DNA of 64,000 bases from Branchinecta lynchi (taxonomy: Eukaryota > Arthropoda > Branchiopoda > Anostraca > Branchinectidae). How positions within the stretch are numbered: position 1 is the first letter of the stretch; each line of letters begins with the position of its first letter. Both the position numbers and the translations under genes were made by a program. The notes beneath the pieces are model-generated. The model was not told the origin of the DNA. It made no database searches and was given only the letters and a program-made list of their open reading frames with translations. Shown in pieces: positions 62,985-64,000 of this stretch. The stretch lies in contig JAKZAP010000020.1 in the NCBI GenBank assembly GCA_023053575.1, forward strand, positions 17,107,998 to 17,171,997, in the 5' to 3' direction.

Positions 62985-63352
62985 AGGGGCGTCGCGACTG
63001 GGGGGGAGGGGGGACGCCCCCCCCCCAATGCTGTCGGCCAGTCGGTAAAAAATAACTGAGTCGGCACGACGCCCCCCCCCCCCCAAATGCTGTCGGCCAG
63101 TCGGTAAAAAATAACTGAGTCGGCACGAAGCGCCGCGATTTTTCGTCAAAACAGTTGATTTTTTTCATGAAACAGTCGTTTTTTCGTCAAAATAGTCGGT
63201 TTTTCTGAAAATCAGTGGATTTTTTTCAAAAATGTCATTTTTGTTGTTGAAAACAGTCGTTTTATCTGCAGAAAACGTCGGTAAAAATTACCAGCCGGTC
63301 GGTAAATACCTCGTCCCTCCCCCCCAAAGATTTTGGCTTGTAACGCCTCTGC
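62985..63352. mobile_element. Family H miniature element, larger copy
   Basis: CCAGGGGCGTCGCGAC at the left and, reversed, GAGCAGAGGCGTTACAAG at the right. Inside, ATGCTGTCGGCCAGTCGGTA and AAAAATAACTGAGTCGGCAC are tandemly duplicated, and CAGTCG-TTTTT units recur in both halves. Confidence 0.7.
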
Positions 63353-64000
63353 TCCCAACATACGGTAATATGCATCTCGGTATACTTCTTCTACTTTGCA
63401 AGGGGTTCAAACTCTTAAAGCATGACTCTTACTAGAAACGATGTTTACACGATGAAATAACTCAGAAATATTGTTTATCGAAAACAACATTAATTTCCAC
63501 GTCGCAAAATATTTGAAAACTGAATGCGCCGTGGTTAAAAGTGGGAAAACCAATCAAAACCAAAGAAGTCCAAAACAGAAGATGGACCTGATGGCCTACA
63601 ATGTTTTCCAAAATCAAAAGTAGCACTTTGAAGCTTAGCATGTCCTTGCGCGTGAAAGAGTTGTGGACCTTGGAAACGAGAGGTGGACCTTGAAACTTTT
63701 GACGAAGTTTGCGGAAAAAGCTAGACGGAAAAGCGCTAAAAAGTTGCAGGTAAAAAATGAGACAATGGCGAAAGGCAGCTTATAATATCAATGGCGACAA
63801 TGGCGAAAGGCAGCTTATAATATCAGAAGGGATACACAAAATAAAACGCAGAATGAGCATGAGGGGTCCTGTAGTACCCTCAATGACATCTGTGAATTTT
63901 CCATATTCCAGTTGAGATCTCTGATCTGCGAATATGTAATTTTGGTTCGTTTTTCTATCTTACACCCTGAAGATAACTCTTGCCAAGAATGGCTGACATG
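63353..64000. other. No recognised gene
   Basis: A 34-base direct duplication around GACAATGGCGAAAGGCAGCT lies at 63762-63825. The last 35 bases (CCTGAAGATAACTCTTGCCA) look like the beginning of another family E copy cut by the window edge. Confidence 0.45.

Overview
This is animal nuclear DNA, most likely from an invertebrate. There is no bacterial gene organisation. Left of about 11.3 kb lies most of a Maverick/Polinton (an integrated, virus-like, self-replicating DNA transposon). The other 53 kb is layered transposon debris: CR1/L2-like and other non-LTR retrotransposon 3' ends, hAT-type and TTAA-targeting miniature elements, foldback elements, a tRNA-derived SINE, and two large families with terminal hairpins and internal repeats that look like non-autonomous Helitron/Helentron relatives. 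The species cannot be named from sequence alone. No conventional host protein gene was recognised.

Polinton (1 to about 11.3 kb; its left end lies outside the window). On the minus strand, in transcription order: protein-primed family B DNA polymerase (9314-5250), FtsK/A32-like packaging ATPase (4998-4321), a fibre-like protein (4304-3681), a basic AT-hook protein with a hydrophobic segment (3650-3081), adenovirus-type cysteine protease (3057-2713), a small zinc-ribbon reading frame (2695-2528) with the retrovirus-like integrase behind it in the -1 frame (to 1626), a conserved Polinton protein of unknown function (1609-779), a penton-like minor capsid protein (775-50), and the first seven codons of another gene (21-1), probably the major capsid protein. 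On the plus strand are a small membrane protein (9848-10270) and a probable OB-fold protein (10760-11068). Two minisatellites sit between genes: a 21-bp dyad repeat behind the polymerase, and a 49-bp repeat in the divergent region in front of it. The large genes are open and the set is nearly complete, so this copy looks young.

The most interesting feature is expression. Nearly every gene starts within a TAATAAATG-like motif. Integrase and protease are the exceptions. Integrase has no ATG before its catalytic core. Both lie exactly in the -1 frame behind an upstream gene, and both junctions contain the same slippery heptamer, A_AAA_AAA. That suggests two programmed -1 frameshifts in one element. 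Decay at A runs remains the alternative.

Flank (11.3-64 kb). Family A (about 1 kb, GGGATCCC at both ends, roughly 120-bp internal repeats) and family B (1-2.4 kb, terminal hairpins, G-rich internal repeats) recur many times. One family B copy has its empty site preserved in a duplicated segment nearby, showing insertion into a T run without target duplication. Family E elements, LINE fragments and a TTAA-targeting element are nested inside A and B, which gives a relative chronology. A hAT element at 29524-30264 keeps a perfect 8-bp target duplication.
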